From: a virus
Virus record (IMG/VR): IMGVR_UViG_3300030451_003803
Coordinates: 1-23,519 of that record
DNA: 23,519 bases
Strand: one strand, 5' to 3'
Part shown: positions 16,438-22,577 of the stretch, piece by piece
Numbering within the stretch: position 1 is the first letter of the stretch
Layout: every line of letters begins with the position of its first letter
Program-made: the position numbers and the translations under genes
Notes under the pieces: generated by a model
The model's input: only the letters and a program-made list of their open reading frames with translations
The model's database searches: none
What the model was told of the DNA's origin: nothing

Positions 16438-16483
16438 CTCACGGAGGGGTGGGGCATAAAGCCCCAACCCCTATGGATGTGAG
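16438..16483 (-). promoter_or_regulatory. Strong GC-rich hairpin after the major capsid gene
   Basis: On the minus strand an inner stem GGGGTTGGGGC / GCCCCACCCC with a short TTTAT loop (16446-16471) is enclosed by an outer CTCAC / GTGAG pair (16479-16483 with 16438-16442). No U-run follows, so it is not a classical intrinsic terminator. It lies between the capsid stop and the next ATG, where it could stabilise the abundant capsid mRNA or act as a partial stop. Confidence 0.55.
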
Positions 16484-16499
16484 TGATGGGAAAAATCCC

Positions 16500-17537
16500 T
16501 TATGAAGCAGCGTCAAACTTACCATGCGCTAAAGGCGAACCTACAGACAGGGTAAGGATTGCGTCAGCATAACCTCTGCGTCCTCCACCAAGGTCATCAT
16601 TCTCATAAGAAGACTCAGCCTTGAGTGTGTGTACTGTGATTAGACCCGGATCAAGTAAGTATCCACGGGTTCCATTGATGGTAGCACTTCCAGAAGTGCG
16701 AGCATTAAACAAGGTTGGCACAATGTTAATAATACCAAAATCACCTTCATACTGAGAGATGTTTAAGGTAATTGAACGTGATGTGCTGTCCTCATTAACA
16801 GTTAGAGGTGTAGCAGTAGTGCTGCCTTCGGAACGAGCAAAATCAGTAATTGCACGTTTTAGGCTTGGGCCAGCAACAAGCATTAGACGGTCGTTGCTAG
16901 CACCAACAGTTTCATAGCGGCTTTGTAAAACTGCGTTAAGGTTGGATTCAGTCAAGCTTCCAGTAGCAGTTGCGTTGATGCTGTTGGTTGGGGTTTGGTA
17001 TGCAGACGCAATGTCAGATGCAGCAGTTGTTCCTGCATTACCTGTGCCACTGCTGTCAGCGATGAATTTACCAAGACCACGGAGTAGGTAGCGATTGCTG
17101 CTGCCGTCTTCTGCGCTGCGGTCATTGTCAGAACAGATAGCAGACTCGATGTCACGTTTGAGTTCTTTAAGGCACTTGCCTTCTGCGTGAGCAATTTCGT
17201 TAGCAACTCCGGCTACAGCAACACGCTCTTGAACGTCAGAAACTTGCCAGCCACGACGGAAGATTTGAACATAGTTACCAATCTTAGCACGAGTGCTAGA
17301 TTTATTTTCGTAGGAAGCGTCAGTGCCTTCTTGGACTCCAGCAAAAGCAGGATCGGAAAGGTCTTCTACGACAGTCTCTACGAATGTAGCGTTTGCAGAG
17401 GACTTGCCAGCCATTGAAAGAACTGGGGTGTCTTCTGGGGCAAGAACAGTTAAGATGTCTTTGATGTCCTCACGATTAGATGCTGCACTACCGATTGTGG
17501 TTGTGCTGTCAGTTGTATAAGAATTGGCGAATGCCAT
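16500..17537 (-). CDS. Major capsid protein, SU10/DUF5309 type (345 aa)
   Basis: The protein fits the SU10-like/DUF5309 capsid family (HK97 fold) in order and length: N-terminal VLAPEDTPVLSMAGKSSANA, then the E-loop region with FAGVQEGTDASYENKSSTRA and KIGNYVQIFRRGWQVSDVQE, the long spine helix AHAEGKCLKELKRDIESAIC, a Ser/Gly/Thr-rich A-domain part, and a C-terminal region that ends in RRGYADAILTLSVGSPLAHG. It assembles the icosahedral shell on the scaffold. A strong Shine-Dalgarno (AAGGAGA, eight bases before the ATG) agrees with high expression. Just behind the scaffold gene and ahead of a strong hairpin, it is in the canonical place. No decoration protein fused to it is visible. Confidence 0.92.
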   Translation of the reverse strand: MAFANSYTTDSTTTIGSAASNREDIKDILTVLAPEDTPVLSMAGKSSANATFVETVVEDLSDPAFAGVQEGTDASYENKSSTRAKIGNYVQIFRRGWQVSDVQERVAVAGVANEIAHAEGKCLKELKRDIESAICSDNDRSAEDGSSNRYLLRGLGKFIADSSGTGNAGTTAASDIASAYQTPTNSINATATGSLTESNLNAVLQSRYETVGASNDRLMLVAGPSLKRAITDFARSEGSTTATPLTVNEDSTSRSITLNISQYEGDFGIINIVPTLFNARTSGSATINGTRGYLLDPGLITVHTLKAESSYENDDLGGGRRGYADAILTLSVGSPLAHGKFDAAS

Positions 17538-17566
17538 GATATTTGTCTCCTTGAATTATTTAGGTG

Positions 17567-18697
17567 TTAAGCTCCACGGGTTTCTACTTTAAGTTTCCGT
17601 AGTGCGATGAGGTCGTTCTGATTCCCTGTCCTCTGAAACCTTTGTTCTGCTTCCTGTATGCGCTTTTGTAAATCTGTCATCCTGCCTGCCATTTGCTTTG
17701 GCTTTGCTGATTGTGGCGTAGCTGCTACTGGAGGCTTTCCTGTTGGTGCGCTTTTCTTTTTTTGCTCACCATTTTCTTTTGAATTAAAAACCTCCCACCC
17801 TATTGCCATTAATCCCAAAGCAAAGTTGCCTGCTGGAATTGTTTCAACGAATGAACTATACTCAGGCAAACTTTTCATTTGATGGAAAAACTGAGTCTTC
17901 GTGTCTTCTTGATTATCTAGCCAGTTAAAGTTCTGGCTAGCTAAACCGTCAAACTCCTGACGCTCTTTAATCCATTTCTTACGAATCGGATGATCGTCGG
18001 ACATCTCACGCCTAGCACGCTCTCGGTATTCCAGCAAATCCCGTTTGGTATACTTTTGTCCATCAGACTCTACCAGATACTCATTTCCCTCGTCGTCCCA
18101 TTGTGGCTCATTATGCAGTTGATCCCCTGCCCAATCTATAAGACTGCGAAGCTGGGTCTGTCTATCCTCAAGTTCATCAATAGTATTGATTCCATGCAAA
18201 GGACTATCGTCTGATATTTTTGTCTTCTTGCCTGCCTTTTGAATTTGCTTATCTTTTTCAGCAACTGTTTCGTCATAACGCCGCTCCAACGCTTCAAGCC
18301 TCTCTTGCAGTTCTTTTTTCTGCCCAGTGAGCCTACCGAATCGTTTTACTGCCCTTGACCCTAGTTGCTTTGCTAAAGCTTCAGCTTCTTCAGGTGGCAA
18401 TTCGTCCAGATTTATGCCATACTTAGAAAGAACATCAGTCCCATCGGTTGCTAGGGTTTCACTAGCAGGTTCTTCCTGCTGCTCATCCCCAACAGTTTCA
18501 GGGGTTTCCTCTGATTCTGGCTCCTCTACAGTTTCTTCAGTAGTGTCTACCTCCTCTTCGGACTGATCGGCCCCACCTGTACGTCTTTCTAGCAGCTTTG
18601 CTACTAACTCGTTACCCGACAGGTTTTCGGCCTGTGTCTCTGCCACCGCACCTTGATCTTCTGGGGCAGGTGCTTCGCCGCCATTTTCGTTTTCCAT
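17567..18697 (-). CDS. Capsid scaffolding protein (376 aa)
   Basis: Residues 1-95 are strongly acidic with many Glu/Thr (a run such as VDTTEETVEEPESEETPETV), followed by helical, charged coiled-coil sequence (PPEEAEALAKQLGSRAVKRF, ELQERLEALERRYDETVAEK) and a basic, Lys/Pro/Ala-rich C-terminal portion (QKKKSAPTGKPPVAATPQSA, then QKRIQEAEQRFQRTGNQNDL). Acidic N-terminus plus coiled coil plus basic C-terminal capsid-binding end, directly before the major capsid gene, is the usual profile of a scaffold that is lost after shell assembly. The ATG at 18697 is preferred over a TTG three bases upstream because AAGGAGG lies eight bases from the ATG's codon region in the leader. A candidate promoter lies just upstream. 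Confidence 0.9.
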   Translation of the reverse strand: MENENGGEAPAPEDQGAVAETQAENLSGNELVAKLLERRTGGADQSEEEVDTTEETVEEPESEETPETVGDEQQEEPASETLATDGTDVLSKYGINLDELPPEEAEALAKQLGSRAVKRFGRLTGQKKELQERLEALERRYDETVAEKDKQIQKAGKKTKISDDSPLHGINTIDELEDRQTQLRSLIDWAGDQLHNEPQWDDEGNEYLVESDGQKYTKRDLLEYRERARREMSDDHPIRKKWIKERQEFDGLASQNFNWLDNQEDTKTQFFHQMKSLPEYSSFVETIPAGNFALGLMAIGWEVFNSKENGEQKKKSAPTGKPPVAATPQSAKPKQMAGRMTDLQKRIQEAEQRFQRTGNQNDLIALRKLKVETRGA

Positions 18698-18741
18698 CAA
18701 ACAATCCTCCTTGTTTACACCAAGAGCTACTTGCTCTAGTT

Positions 18742-18769
18742 ATTTTAATTTGCAACTAACGTATGTTAA
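18742..18769 (-). promoter_or_regulatory. Candidate sigma70-type promoter for scaffold and capsid, with a 5' hairpin
   Basis: On the minus strand TTAACA (18769-18764) and TAAAAT (18747-18742) are separated by 16 bases; each matches consensus at five of six positions. The -35 box overlaps the stop codon of the preceding gene. About 7 bases downstream the leader can fold AGAGC-AAGTA-GCTCT (18737-18723), then reaches a strong AAGGAGG before the scaffold ATG. This would give an extra transcript for the most abundant proteins. Predicted by eye only. Confidence 0.4.
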
Positions 18770-19044
18770 TTGTCAACAAATTTTGCCCACTCGTCCCAGA
18801 TTTCATCATAGGCTTCTATTTTGCCGCTAACCATAAAATGCCGATTGGTGGATTCAATAACCTGCGGAGTCTGCAAGTGTATCAAATTTTCATTCATTTT
18901 GTCCTGCACCCAGCCAAGGAATGTCTTAAAATGTTCTGAGTGCGAAAGTGAATCCTTGGCAATTAACACTTTCTGGTCGGGCTGCGGTTTGGTGGATTTC
19001 CGTACCGATGCTTTTTTGCTAGCAGGCTTTTTCGGTGCAGGCAT
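18766..19044 (-). CDS. Basic small protein with Lys/Pro-rich N-terminal tail (92 aa)
   Basis: ATG at 19044 overlaps the stop of the preceding mini-gene in TAATG; the frame is open further upstream but that part lies inside that gene. Residues 1-26 are a basic Lys/Ala/Pro/Ser tail (MPAPKKPASKKASVRKSTKP), then a compact mixed domain: HSEHFKTFLGWVQDKMNENL and a C-terminal DEIWDEWAKFVDN, which is acidic and Trp-rich. There is no cysteine, unlike its four neighbours. A disordered basic tail with a small folded end could bind DNA or the inner capsid surface. It closes the mini-protein cassette; the scaffold promoter candidate overlaps its stop. No family is recognised. Confidence 0.75.
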   Translation of the reverse strand: MPAPKKPASKKASVRKSTKPQPDQKVLIAKDSLSHSEHFKTFLGWVQDKMNENLIHLQTPQVIESTNRHFMVSGKIEAYDEIWDEWAKFVDN

Positions 19045-19304
19045 TACCAGTTTTTGCAAGACCAATAGCCAGCAGTTAGCTTGCTTTTCTTTTGGTCGCA
19101 CTTGTGCCTAGCACGAAACGACTTTCTTCTAGCAGGCTGGTTTTTTTTGATCTTCATTTTAGCGTCACCAAATCGAATAGTTTTCGTTTGATCCCCTTCT
19201 TTGGCAACAACTATAAATTTTTTGGTTGGATGGCTAGGTGTTCTTTTGGGCTTATTGTAGCCAGACACGCCAGCCCTTGCTAGCTTTGGGTCTTTTTTCC
19301 TCAT
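19044..19304 (-). CDS. Small basic two-cysteine phage protein, DUF6321-like (86 aa)
   Basis: The signature is AGVSGYNKPKRTPSHPTKKF near residue 11, followed by IVVAKEGDQTKTIRFGDAKM and the closing RARHKCDQKK...GYWSCKNW with two cysteines at 69 and 83. I know this pattern from a family of small proteins (DUF6321, name from memory) common in phages of aquatic bacteria, of unknown function. The GYNKPKRTP core and Arg/Lys-rich rest suggest nucleic-acid contact; two Cys plus His could bind a metal, but that is a guess. The ATG at 19304 overlaps the preceding stop in ATGA and is preferred to the ATG six bases upstream. Its stop is TAATG-coupled to the next gene. Confidence 0.85.
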   Translation of the reverse strand: MRKKDPKLARAGVSGYNKPKRTPSHPTKKFIVVAKEGDQTKTIRFGDAKMKIKKNQPARRKSFRARHKCDQKKSKLTAGYWSCKNW

Positions 19305-19384
19305 TTGCATTTACACTTTCCGCCTTTAGATTTTTTCCTAGGGCGACCTCTTTTACTTCCGTATGTTCCTTTTCCAGATGGCAT
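19301..19384 (-). CDS. Tiny basic protein KGTYG...KCKCK (27 aa)
   Basis: The reading frame is ATG at 19384 to TGA at 19303-19301, giving MPSGKGTYGSKRGRPRKKSK and then GGKCKCK. It begins two bases after the TAG of the previous gene and ends in an ATGA overlap with the next. A Gly-Thr-Tyr-Gly followed by a Lys/Arg-Gly-Arg-Pro stretch (AT-hook-like GRP core) is a pattern I have seen in other short phage proteins. Two cysteines lie at residues 24 and 26. The frame is open further upstream, but that part is a shadow of the 79-residue gene. The GRP core may contact the DNA minor groove; this is inference. Confidence 0.6.
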   Translation of the reverse strand: MPSGKGTYGSKRGRPRKKSKGGKCKCK

Positions 19385-19386
19385 AT

Positions 19387-19626
19387 CTATGCTTTCTTTG
19401 TTCTGCGCCCCATGCCGACTCTCCTTTTTTCGGCAACGAGTGCTTGTTTCTTTTTGCCCACCTGCTTCCAAGTCTTGGGCGTTTTCGATGAAATCTTTTT
19501 TGTCGGCCTGCACTTCTTAACACCCTTAGTTTTTTTATTGCCGCAAGCTCGTCCATGCTGGTCAGTCCACTTTTCTTTAAACCAACGCCTTAGTGCATTG
19601 CCCTTTGCTGTTTTCCTTATCCGCAT
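19387..19626 (-). CDS. Small basic two-cysteine phage protein, DUF5872-like (79 aa)
   Basis: The motif string KGNALRRWFKEKWTDQHGRA, then CGNKKTKGVKKCRP and ISSKTPKTWKQ, matches my memory of DUF5872 proteins: a conserved W-F-K-E-K-W, two cysteines (28 and 39 here) and C-R-P followed by a Ser-Lys-Thr-Pro-Lys-Thr stretch. The family is found in phages of marine bacteria and cyanobacteria and in some large viruses; function is unknown. About one third of the residues are Lys or Arg. The ATG at 19626 overlaps the stop of the 43-residue gene in TAATG. The spacing of the two cysteines could suit a metal site if the protein dimerises. Confidence 0.85.
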   Translation of the reverse strand: MRIRKTAKGNALRRWFKEKWTDQHGRACGNKKTKGVKKCRPTKKISSKTPKTWKQVGKKKQALVAEKRRVGMGRRTKKA

Positions 19627-19757
19627 TACTTTCTTTTCTTAGCTTTTTTCTTGCGGCATTTTGCTATAGCACCACTAGCGTATGCAGAAGGAAAGACCTT
19701 GTAGCTAGCTTTGACTTTTTTATAGCAAGAATCTTTTTTTGTTTTTTTCCTAGGCAT
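19626..19757 (-). CDS. Tiny basic two-cysteine protein, 'SCYKKVKASYKV' family (43 aa)
   Basis: Read by hand: ATG at 19757, TAA at 19628-19626. Sequence starts MPRKKTKKDSCYKKVKASYK and continues VFPSAYASGAIAKCRKKKAK. The core Cys-Tyr-x-Lys-Val-Lys-x-x-Tyr-Lys-Val-x-Pro-Ser-Ala-Tyr-Ala-Ser-Gly-Ala with a closing Cys-Arg-Lys is a pattern I know from other small marine-phage proteins; it is very conserved in that set, which argues for a real protein despite its size. The two cysteines are at 11 and 34. It starts one base after the stop of the membrane-protein gene and has no Shine-Dalgarno of its own, so it probably uses re-initiation. Confidence 0.75.
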   Translation of the reverse strand: MPRKKTKKDSCYKKVKASYKVFPSAYASGAIAKCRKKKAKKRK

Positions 19758-19758
19758 A

Positions 19759-20070
19759 TCAATTTTTGTGTCGTAGCTCGTCGATCTGTGCGCTTTGCAA
19801 CTTGGCTTGCTCCTCTAGATAACCTAGTCTTAAATTTTGCTCTGCATCATCTGGTAAGCTACCAAGTTCTCCTCTGGGCCATTTGACCCTAAATTCACTA
19901 TTAGACCCAACTTCAGTCATCATACGAATTACATCATTTTCAAGATCACTAATCCGATGCTCGATCACTGAGTAGCCCCATACTGCGGTGCTAACTGCCA
20001 AAATTACACGAATAGCAAAACCAGTATTTGCTTTAACTTGAGTGTTTTCGCTGAGTCCTTCGCTTGGCAT
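19759..20070 (-). CDS. Membrane-anchored coiled-coil protein, i-spanin-like topology (103 aa)
   Basis: A single membrane segment lies at about residues 17-36 (GFAIRVILAVSTAVWGYSVI), followed by a coiled coil (EHRISDLENDVIRMMTEVGS), a conserved-looking middle (SEFRVKWPRGELGSLPDDAE) and a second helix (LGYLEEQAKLQSAQIDELRH). One N-terminal span plus periplasmic coiled coil is the layout of an inner-membrane spanin, but the middle motif (FRVKWPRGELGSLP) is one I associate with a phage family of unknown function. The neighbours are portal and mini-proteins, not lysis genes, so an assembly-related membrane protein is also possible. The start overlaps the previous stop in TAATG. Confidence 0.75.
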   Translation of the reverse strand: MPSEGLSENTQVKANTGFAIRVILAVSTAVWGYSVIEHRISDLENDVIRMMTEVGSNSEFRVKWPRGELGSLPDDAEQNLRLGYLEEQAKLQSAQIDELRHKN

Positions 20071-20246
20071 TATTCGTCATCTAGCTCCATGTCTGAGTCA
20101 AATTGTATTCTAAGGTCTAGCAAATCTTTTTTCTCAAACTCAATGCAACCAATTATTGATTCTATTGGCAGGTCGTACTCCAAAATAAAACGATGTATAA
20201 GCTTTCTAAGCTCATCGCTAAGTTGGTCTATTTGTTCGCTTTGCAT
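20070..20246 (-). CDS. Small acidic protein between portal and membrane protein (58 aa)
   Basis: Read by hand: ATG at 20246 in TAATG with the portal stop, TAA at 20072-20070 in TAATG with the next ATG. The protein starts MQSEQIDQLSDELRKLIHRF, continues ILEYDLPIESIIGCIEFEKK and ends in an acidic DSDMELDDE. Two helices joined by a Pro-containing turn are likely. The IESIIGxIEFxKxDLL pattern resembles other small phage proteins that I cannot name. Both ends being locked in TAATG overlaps, and exact fit into the gap, make it a real gene. Function is unknown; a portal-associated or regulatory role is possible. Confidence 0.75.
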   Translation of the reverse strand: MQSEQIDQLSDELRKLIHRFILEYDLPIESIIGCIEFEKKDLLDLRIQFDSDMELDDE

Positions 20247-22309
20247 TAAGATGCCCCAAATTGCGAGGGCATCCCACCTAGTTTACCAATGCTAGCATTT
20301 TGTATTTGCTGCATTTGGAATGCTCTTTTCTTAGCATAGTTTTCAATTCGTGCCTGCAAGCCGGGGTCTTGCTGCACTTTTTCCTGAATGTCAGGCTGCT
20401 GCAACCATTGCTGAAATACTTGCATTTTAACTTCATGGGCATCATTTGGCCTAACATCCAAGTCAATTCCAGAAGTAATTTGTGCAATAGCATGACGCTC
20501 TTCTTCGACTGCTTTTTGTGCAGCAGTTTCTTTTGGCAATATTACACGCTCACCCCAGCCCGGGCCAATCTGCTCAACAGCCATTTGAAGTAAAGCTTCA
20601 GTGTCTAGCGTGCCAGACTTATCTAGCGCAGCACCAAGCTTTGCTATAGCATCCACTCTTTCAACAATCTGTTCTGGGTCTTGCGTTGCTATGTCGTACC
20701 CAAGCCAGAAATCATATCTTTCACCGGGATTGCCCTTGCTAAACTGTTGCATGTCCTGCACGCCAGTAACCCTAAAGTATTCAGCGTCAGGCCCATATTG
20801 CTGATAAAGAGTAAAGACTTGCTCAAGTATTCTCTGTAGATGACTAAATACTTTGTTGATTAAATCCTGTTGCTTGGCTACTGCCTCATTGGGATCAACT
20901 CCGCTACCAACTCTACCAAAGTATCTGTTGACCTGACTTTCAATTTCATTGCGAACATCAATTGACGCAGGCGACATGTTGGGCATGTCGGCAAATCTTG
21001 TTTCGCCCGGAACTCTGTATGGAATTTTACCACCCGGTCTCCACTCGGTCGGTGGTCTGCCAGCAGGGTATTCAAGTGGGGGGAACTGAAGCGCAGCTCT
21101 GTCAATCTGAGAATCAATTTCAACCTTTAGTTGATTCTGGAAACCTCTTGCTAGCTCTGGGTATCCTCTTGTTTCGTAAAGTCTCTTACTCCACTCCTCA
21201 AGCTTTGTCACCACAAAAGGATATTCGTAGTAGCCTGTGAGTTCATGTTTTGCGTAAGGTTCATCAAGCTCATCATTAGCACCTGTGTTGCCTGCGTGGA
21301 ATACAGTGCAGTATATTCCCGGCACACCATCTTCGTCTACAAGACGCTGATAGGCGTAAACGACCTCGATTATGTCGCTAGTATCGTCGGAGTAATTTGG
21401 GTATCTTGAGTCCCCAATGTGATCTTCCCTTTCTATATCACCCCTAGCATGCTCGATCACATACTCAACCCACTCATCACTCCACTCTTCGTTTAAAACT
21501 TTTTCCCTTAATTGAGTAGGGGTAAAGTTTATAACCTGAAATACATAAGGCGCATCCTGAACATTGACAGTATAGGGTGGAAAAAATACATCTTCATCAG
21601 GTGCTAGCGCACGCAACCCCGGCCTGTTCTCAGTGCCAATAGTCATTGGGATTGAGGATGCTCCAGTCTCCCTAAGCTCAACCACCATCTTTCTGGACTT
21701 AGATTCACTAACATCATACTGCTGGGTAATCAAGCTAGTAAACTCGTCTTCCATATCTGGATTCATCAACAAGCTAGCAACCTCTGGCATTTGCTGTGCT
21801 ATCTGCTCAATTGTAACTCTCTGTTGTATTTTCTGCTCAGTCTGAACCCAGTGCTGGCTTGTTACCATCATTCCCTTTTCGAGCAAATGATTTATAGCAC
21901 GCTCAGTCTCTCTATAAAATTCTTTCATCTGAGTTGCTACCAGCCACTTCAGAAACTGGGACACAACCTTTGCTCTGCCAACGTCATCACTTCCAACAGG
22001 GCTAGCAACTATGTTTGCTTTGCGAACAGCATTCATTGCCATTGCCGTGTGGCACTTAATTATCTCATCGACCAAGGGAACGGATTGATCGCTAGCACCA
22101 TCCCAAGGAAAAGGTTCTACTCCAGTCCTAGCATGCTTTCTTCCATCCTGTGACTTACCCTGCCATATACACATTCGTGTATCAAAGTTCTCGTCACACT
22201 GCTGTCGGTACTCCTCCAGCTCAGTCCTAGTCTCATGGTATGCGCCAGACAGCTCGCTAATATTCGGCTTGCCTTGGGCAAATTCCAAGCTGTCTCTATT
22301 TTCTTCCAC
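20246..22309 (-). CDS. Portal protein (687 aa)
   Basis: The N-terminal third carries the portal signature PFPWDGASDQSVPLVDEIIK (about residues 68-87), then KANIVASPVG, a long helix with a GMMVTSQHW stretch, and a YDVSESKSRKMVVELRETGA strand. The middle has 'PDEDVFFPPYTVNVQDAPYV' and the clip/wing-like 'LEEWSKRLYETRGYPELARG'. The C-terminal part is helical and Gln-rich (LQRILEQVFTLYQQYGPDAE, and a long Gln/Ala/Lys crown-like end). The dodecameric portal sits at one vertex and is the DNA entry and exit channel and the docking site for terminase and adaptor. The start is a GTG at 22309: an in-frame stop lies four codons upstream and no other start is near. No Shine-Dalgarno is visible. Length is in the range of podovirus portals. 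Confidence 0.9.
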   Translation of the reverse strand: MEENRDSLEFAQGKPNISELSGAYHETRTELEEYRQQCDENFDTRMCIWQGKSQDGRKHARTGVEPFPWDGASDQSVPLVDEIIKCHTAMAMNAVRKANIVASPVGSDDVGRAKVVSQFLKWLVATQMKEFYRETERAINHLLEKGMMVTSQHWVQTEQKIQQRVTIEQIAQQMPEVASLLMNPDMEDEFTSLITQQYDVSESKSRKMVVELRETGASSIPMTIGTENRPGLRALAPDEDVFFPPYTVNVQDAPYVFQVINFTPTQLREKVLNEEWSDEWVEYVIEHARGDIEREDHIGDSRYPNYSDDTSDIIEVVYAYQRLVDEDGVPGIYCTVFHAGNTGANDELDEPYAKHELTGYYEYPFVVTKLEEWSKRLYETRGYPELARGFQNQLKVEIDSQIDRAALQFPPLEYPAGRPPTEWRPGGKIPYRVPGETRFADMPNMSPASIDVRNEIESQVNRYFGRVGSGVDPNEAVAKQQDLINKVFSHLQRILEQVFTLYQQYGPDAEYFRVTGVQDMQQFSKGNPGERYDFWLGYDIATQDPEQIVERVDAIAKLGAALDKSGTLDTEALLQMAVEQIGPGWGERVILPKETAAQKAVEEERHAIAQITSGIDLDVRPNDAHEVKMQVFQQWLQQPDIQEKVQQDPGLQARIENYAKKRAFQMQQIQNASIGKLGGMPSQFGAS

Positions 22310-22320
22310 GTTGGCTTTTT

Positions 22321-22348
22321 ATTTGACCATATGGAGGTTTGTTGTCAA
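22321..22348 (-). promoter_or_regulatory. Candidate promoter for the portal operon (near-leaderless)
   Basis: On the minus strand a perfect TTGACA (22348-22343) is followed after 16 bases by TCAAAT (22326-22321), four of six matches to TATAAT. The -10 box ends 11 bases before the portal GTG, so a transcript starting about 7 bases downstream would have only about 5 bases before the start codon. This agrees with the lack of a Shine-Dalgarno and with the terminator just upstream. By eye only. Confidence 0.45.
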
Positions 22349-22359
22349 GTGCATATAGC

Positions 22360-22533
22360 ATGGCAAAGAAGGGGGTACAAGAGCCACTTACGATTTTAAT
22401 GGAAGCGGCAAAGGATGGATGCTGGCGTTTCTGGGCTAAAAGACCAGAAGGATGTAGACCTGACTGGTGGTTCCACTATCGACCCCATAAAAAACCTCCC
22501 AGCCAAAATCAATTAACTGGGAGGCGAAAATGA
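22360..22533 (+). CDS. Possible small opposite-strand gene (57 aa)
   Basis: This is the only plus-strand frame in the window that could be real, because it lies in otherwise non-coding space between resolvase and portal. It reads MAKKGVQEPLTILMEAAKDG, then CWRFWAKRPEGCRPDWWFHY and RPHKKPPSQNQLTGRRK. The Trp/Arg/Pro-rich middle (WRFWAKRPEG, PDWWFHY) looks like protein rather than noise, but no family is recognised. A GGAGG lies about 22 bases upstream of the ATG, too far for normal use; TTG at 22339 would extend it by seven codons. Its TGA overlaps (ATGA) an ATG with a strong GGGAGG five bases ahead that opens a 12-codon frame (22530-22568), a leader-like peptide. The 3' end overlaps the minus-strand terminator. 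It could equally be chance. Confidence 0.35.
   Translation: MAKKGVQEPLTILMEAAKDGCWRFWAKRPEGCRPDWWFHYRPHKKPPSQNQLTGRRK
22489..22524 (-). terminator. Rho-independent terminator after the resolvase gene
   Basis: On the minus strand CCTCCCAG (22524-22517) pairs with CTGGGAGG (22502-22495) around a 14-base loop, followed directly by six T (22494-22489). This is a classical intrinsic terminator for transcription coming from terminase and resolvase; it lies 54 bases after the resolvase stop and ahead of the portal promoter candidate. Confidence 0.8.
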
Positions 22534-22577
22534 AACAATTTGAAAACAAGTCGATCTTTGGCAGCTAAACCCAAAGG

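Noticed and set aside
18698-18700. TTG start for the scaffold
   Set aside because: The ATG immediately after it is normally spaced from a strong AAGGAGG and is the simpler choice.
19353-19556. A 67-codon minus-strand frame overlapping the DUF5872-like gene
   Set aside because: It is the Arg/Lys-rich alternative frame of the real genes there; it has no family pattern and no fit to the stop-start coupling.
19238-19642. A 134-codon plus-strand frame over the mini-protein cassette
   Set aside because: It is Phe/Leu-rich, the mirror image of Lys-rich genes on the other strand; the minus-strand frames have recognisable motifs and interlocked starts.
21791-22153. A 120-codon plus-strand frame opposite the portal
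   Set aside because: It is a shadow of the portal coding sequence, Cys/Leu/Ser-rich without motif, and has no translation signal.
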